Below are positions 63,272 through 64,000 of a stretch of DNA of 64,000 nucleotides, one piece after another. The DNA is taken from the NCBI GenBank assembly GCA_016490735.1, contig JAEMWC010000557.1, positions 230,001 to 294,000 on the forward strand, written 5' to 3'. The notes under the pieces are model-generated. The model ran no database searches. It saw only the letters and a program-made list of their open reading frames with translations, and was not told the origin of the DNA. Position numbers and translations under genes: made by a program. The stretch comes from Pachyseris speciosa (lineage: Eukaryota > Cnidaria > Anthozoa > Scleractinia > Pachyseridae). The number at the start of each line of letters is the position of its first letter. The first letter of the stretch is position 1.

Positions 63272-64000
63272 AAGAGATTCAATGGAGCCACGGATTGTCC
63301 ATGATCTTAGTTTCCCCCCGGGATACTCTATCAACGATGGAATCCCGCGAGATGAATATCTGAGTGAGCCCTACAAATTACGACTACCCGGAATTGATCG
63401 CCTTGCGGAATTTATTAATCGTAAAGGACCTGGCTGTCTTGTTTTCAAGACAGATCTACGTCGTGCGTACCGCCAAATTCCGGTCGATCCACGCGACTAT
63501 CATTTGCTGGGAATGACAGTTGACGGTTTCATGTACTTCCATACAGCCATGCCTTTTGGTTTACGATCAGCGATTCTAGCTTGTCAGCGAACTACCAAAG
63601 CCGTTGTTTACATGCTCAACCAGCAAGACGTTCTAGTCGATGTTTACATCGATGATTTTTACGGTGCTGACAGCGCTGCCCACGCCCGTGCATCTTATGA
63701 TCGCATGATTAAGCTAATTAACTATCTCGTGCTGCAAACGTCTCCTGAGAAAGATTTTCCCCCCACGCATGAAATGATTTGTTTAGGTGTGACCGTGAAG
63801 ACCTTAAGAGCCAATTTCTGTAAATATCGAGAATCCGGCGTCACTCGTCAAATTTCGAAATTCTTCATATCTTGCCTGAATAGCACCTATGGTGAGTTAT
63901 TTTCGAAAATAGAATTCAAAGATCGTGAAGCGCTTGCTTTTTTCTGAAATCGAGGAAAGTTTGAAAAACGCTATTTTACCGCCATGACGCTGCCGAAAAT

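Larger units (their letters stand above)
61990..63947 (+). pseudogene. DIRS reverse transcriptase, split by a DNA transposon
   Basis: The first part, up to 62316, gives FLEYGWPINYSSSQ, FLREHIAKELQHRAIIGPF and CAPKRDS. It resumes at 63284 with VHDLSFPPGYSINDGIP, FKTDLRRAYRQIPVDPRDYH (first catalytic Asp), AMPFGLRSA and VDVYIDDFYGAD (catalytic YIDD). The two parts join in frame when the insertion and one target copy are removed. After ICLGVTVKT the similarity is lost, so the C-terminus is damaged as well. Confidence 0.8.
60927..64000 (+). mobile_element. DIRS-like retrotransposon, broken, runs off the window
   Basis: A gag-like first gene and an RT of the DIRS type lie in order on the plus strand. 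The RT is split by a 955-bp DNA element. A tyrosine recombinase, expected downstream in DIRS elements, is not within the window, and the RT frame breaks near 63820. Confidence 0.75.

Overview
The window is eukaryotic nuclear DNA, most likely from an anthozoan cnidarian (stony coral or sea anemone). It is AT-rich, has GT-AG introns, and is packed with repeats. The organism call rests on recognising gene families that are expanded in cnidarian genomes: DUF6589 proteins, RecQ-like helicases, a Mutator-like transposase fused to a DEDDh exonuclease, and a C2H2-bearing DDE-like family. It also rests on SINE and tRNA-like repeats of a coral type. I see no ribosomal RNA gene, no convincing functional tRNA, no CRISPR array and no bacterial operon structure. 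Almost all recognisable coding sequence is mobile or mobile-derived; the clearest ordinary gene is an LRAT-domain gene at 6.6-8.0 kb. Layout: 1-6.5 kb holds a 251-bp tandem repeat with tRNA-like cores, LINE remnants and small foldback elements. 6.6-8.0 kb is the LRAT gene. 9.4-11.3 kb is a broken Penelope-like retroelement. 11.9-22.8 kb is a large inverted-arm structure. Its arms are about 2 kb each, its core is a decayed C2H2/DDE-like gene, and it is invaded by a MITE, a LINE fragment and a LINE with an intact EN-RT ORF. 23.7-24.9 kb is a TA-flanked DNA transposon that cuts off the C-terminus of a second, broken LRAT gene (24.9-25.7 kb). 25.97-35.39 kb is a 9.4-kb unit bounded by inverted repeats that carries a DUF6589 gene and a RecQ-like helicase gene tail to tail. 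I regard it as the most interesting item in the window; it may belong to the helicase-bearing Academ (AcademH) class of DNA transposons. From 36.5 to 60.3 kb runs one decayed Mutator-like transposase/DEDDh exonuclease gene. Its introns and exons hold foldback arrays, a candidate secreted peptide gene, an inverted tRNA-like/SINE cluster, a second copy of the C2H2/DDE-like gene, a rearranged LINE, and a Gypsy-type LTR element with a perfect target duplication. 60.9 kb to the end is a DIRS-like retroelement. Its RT is split by a 955-bp TIR element that itself contains the start of another RecQ helicase. Insertion order can be read in several places from target duplications, reading-frame continuity and an empty site. 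The MITE at 13.36 kb entered one arm after the arms had formed. The MITE at 26.9 kb entered the DUF6589 exon. The 62.3-kb element entered the DIRS RT. The Tc1/mariner-like element entered the LRAT paralog. All coordinates and motifs were read by eye; alignments and database searches were not run.
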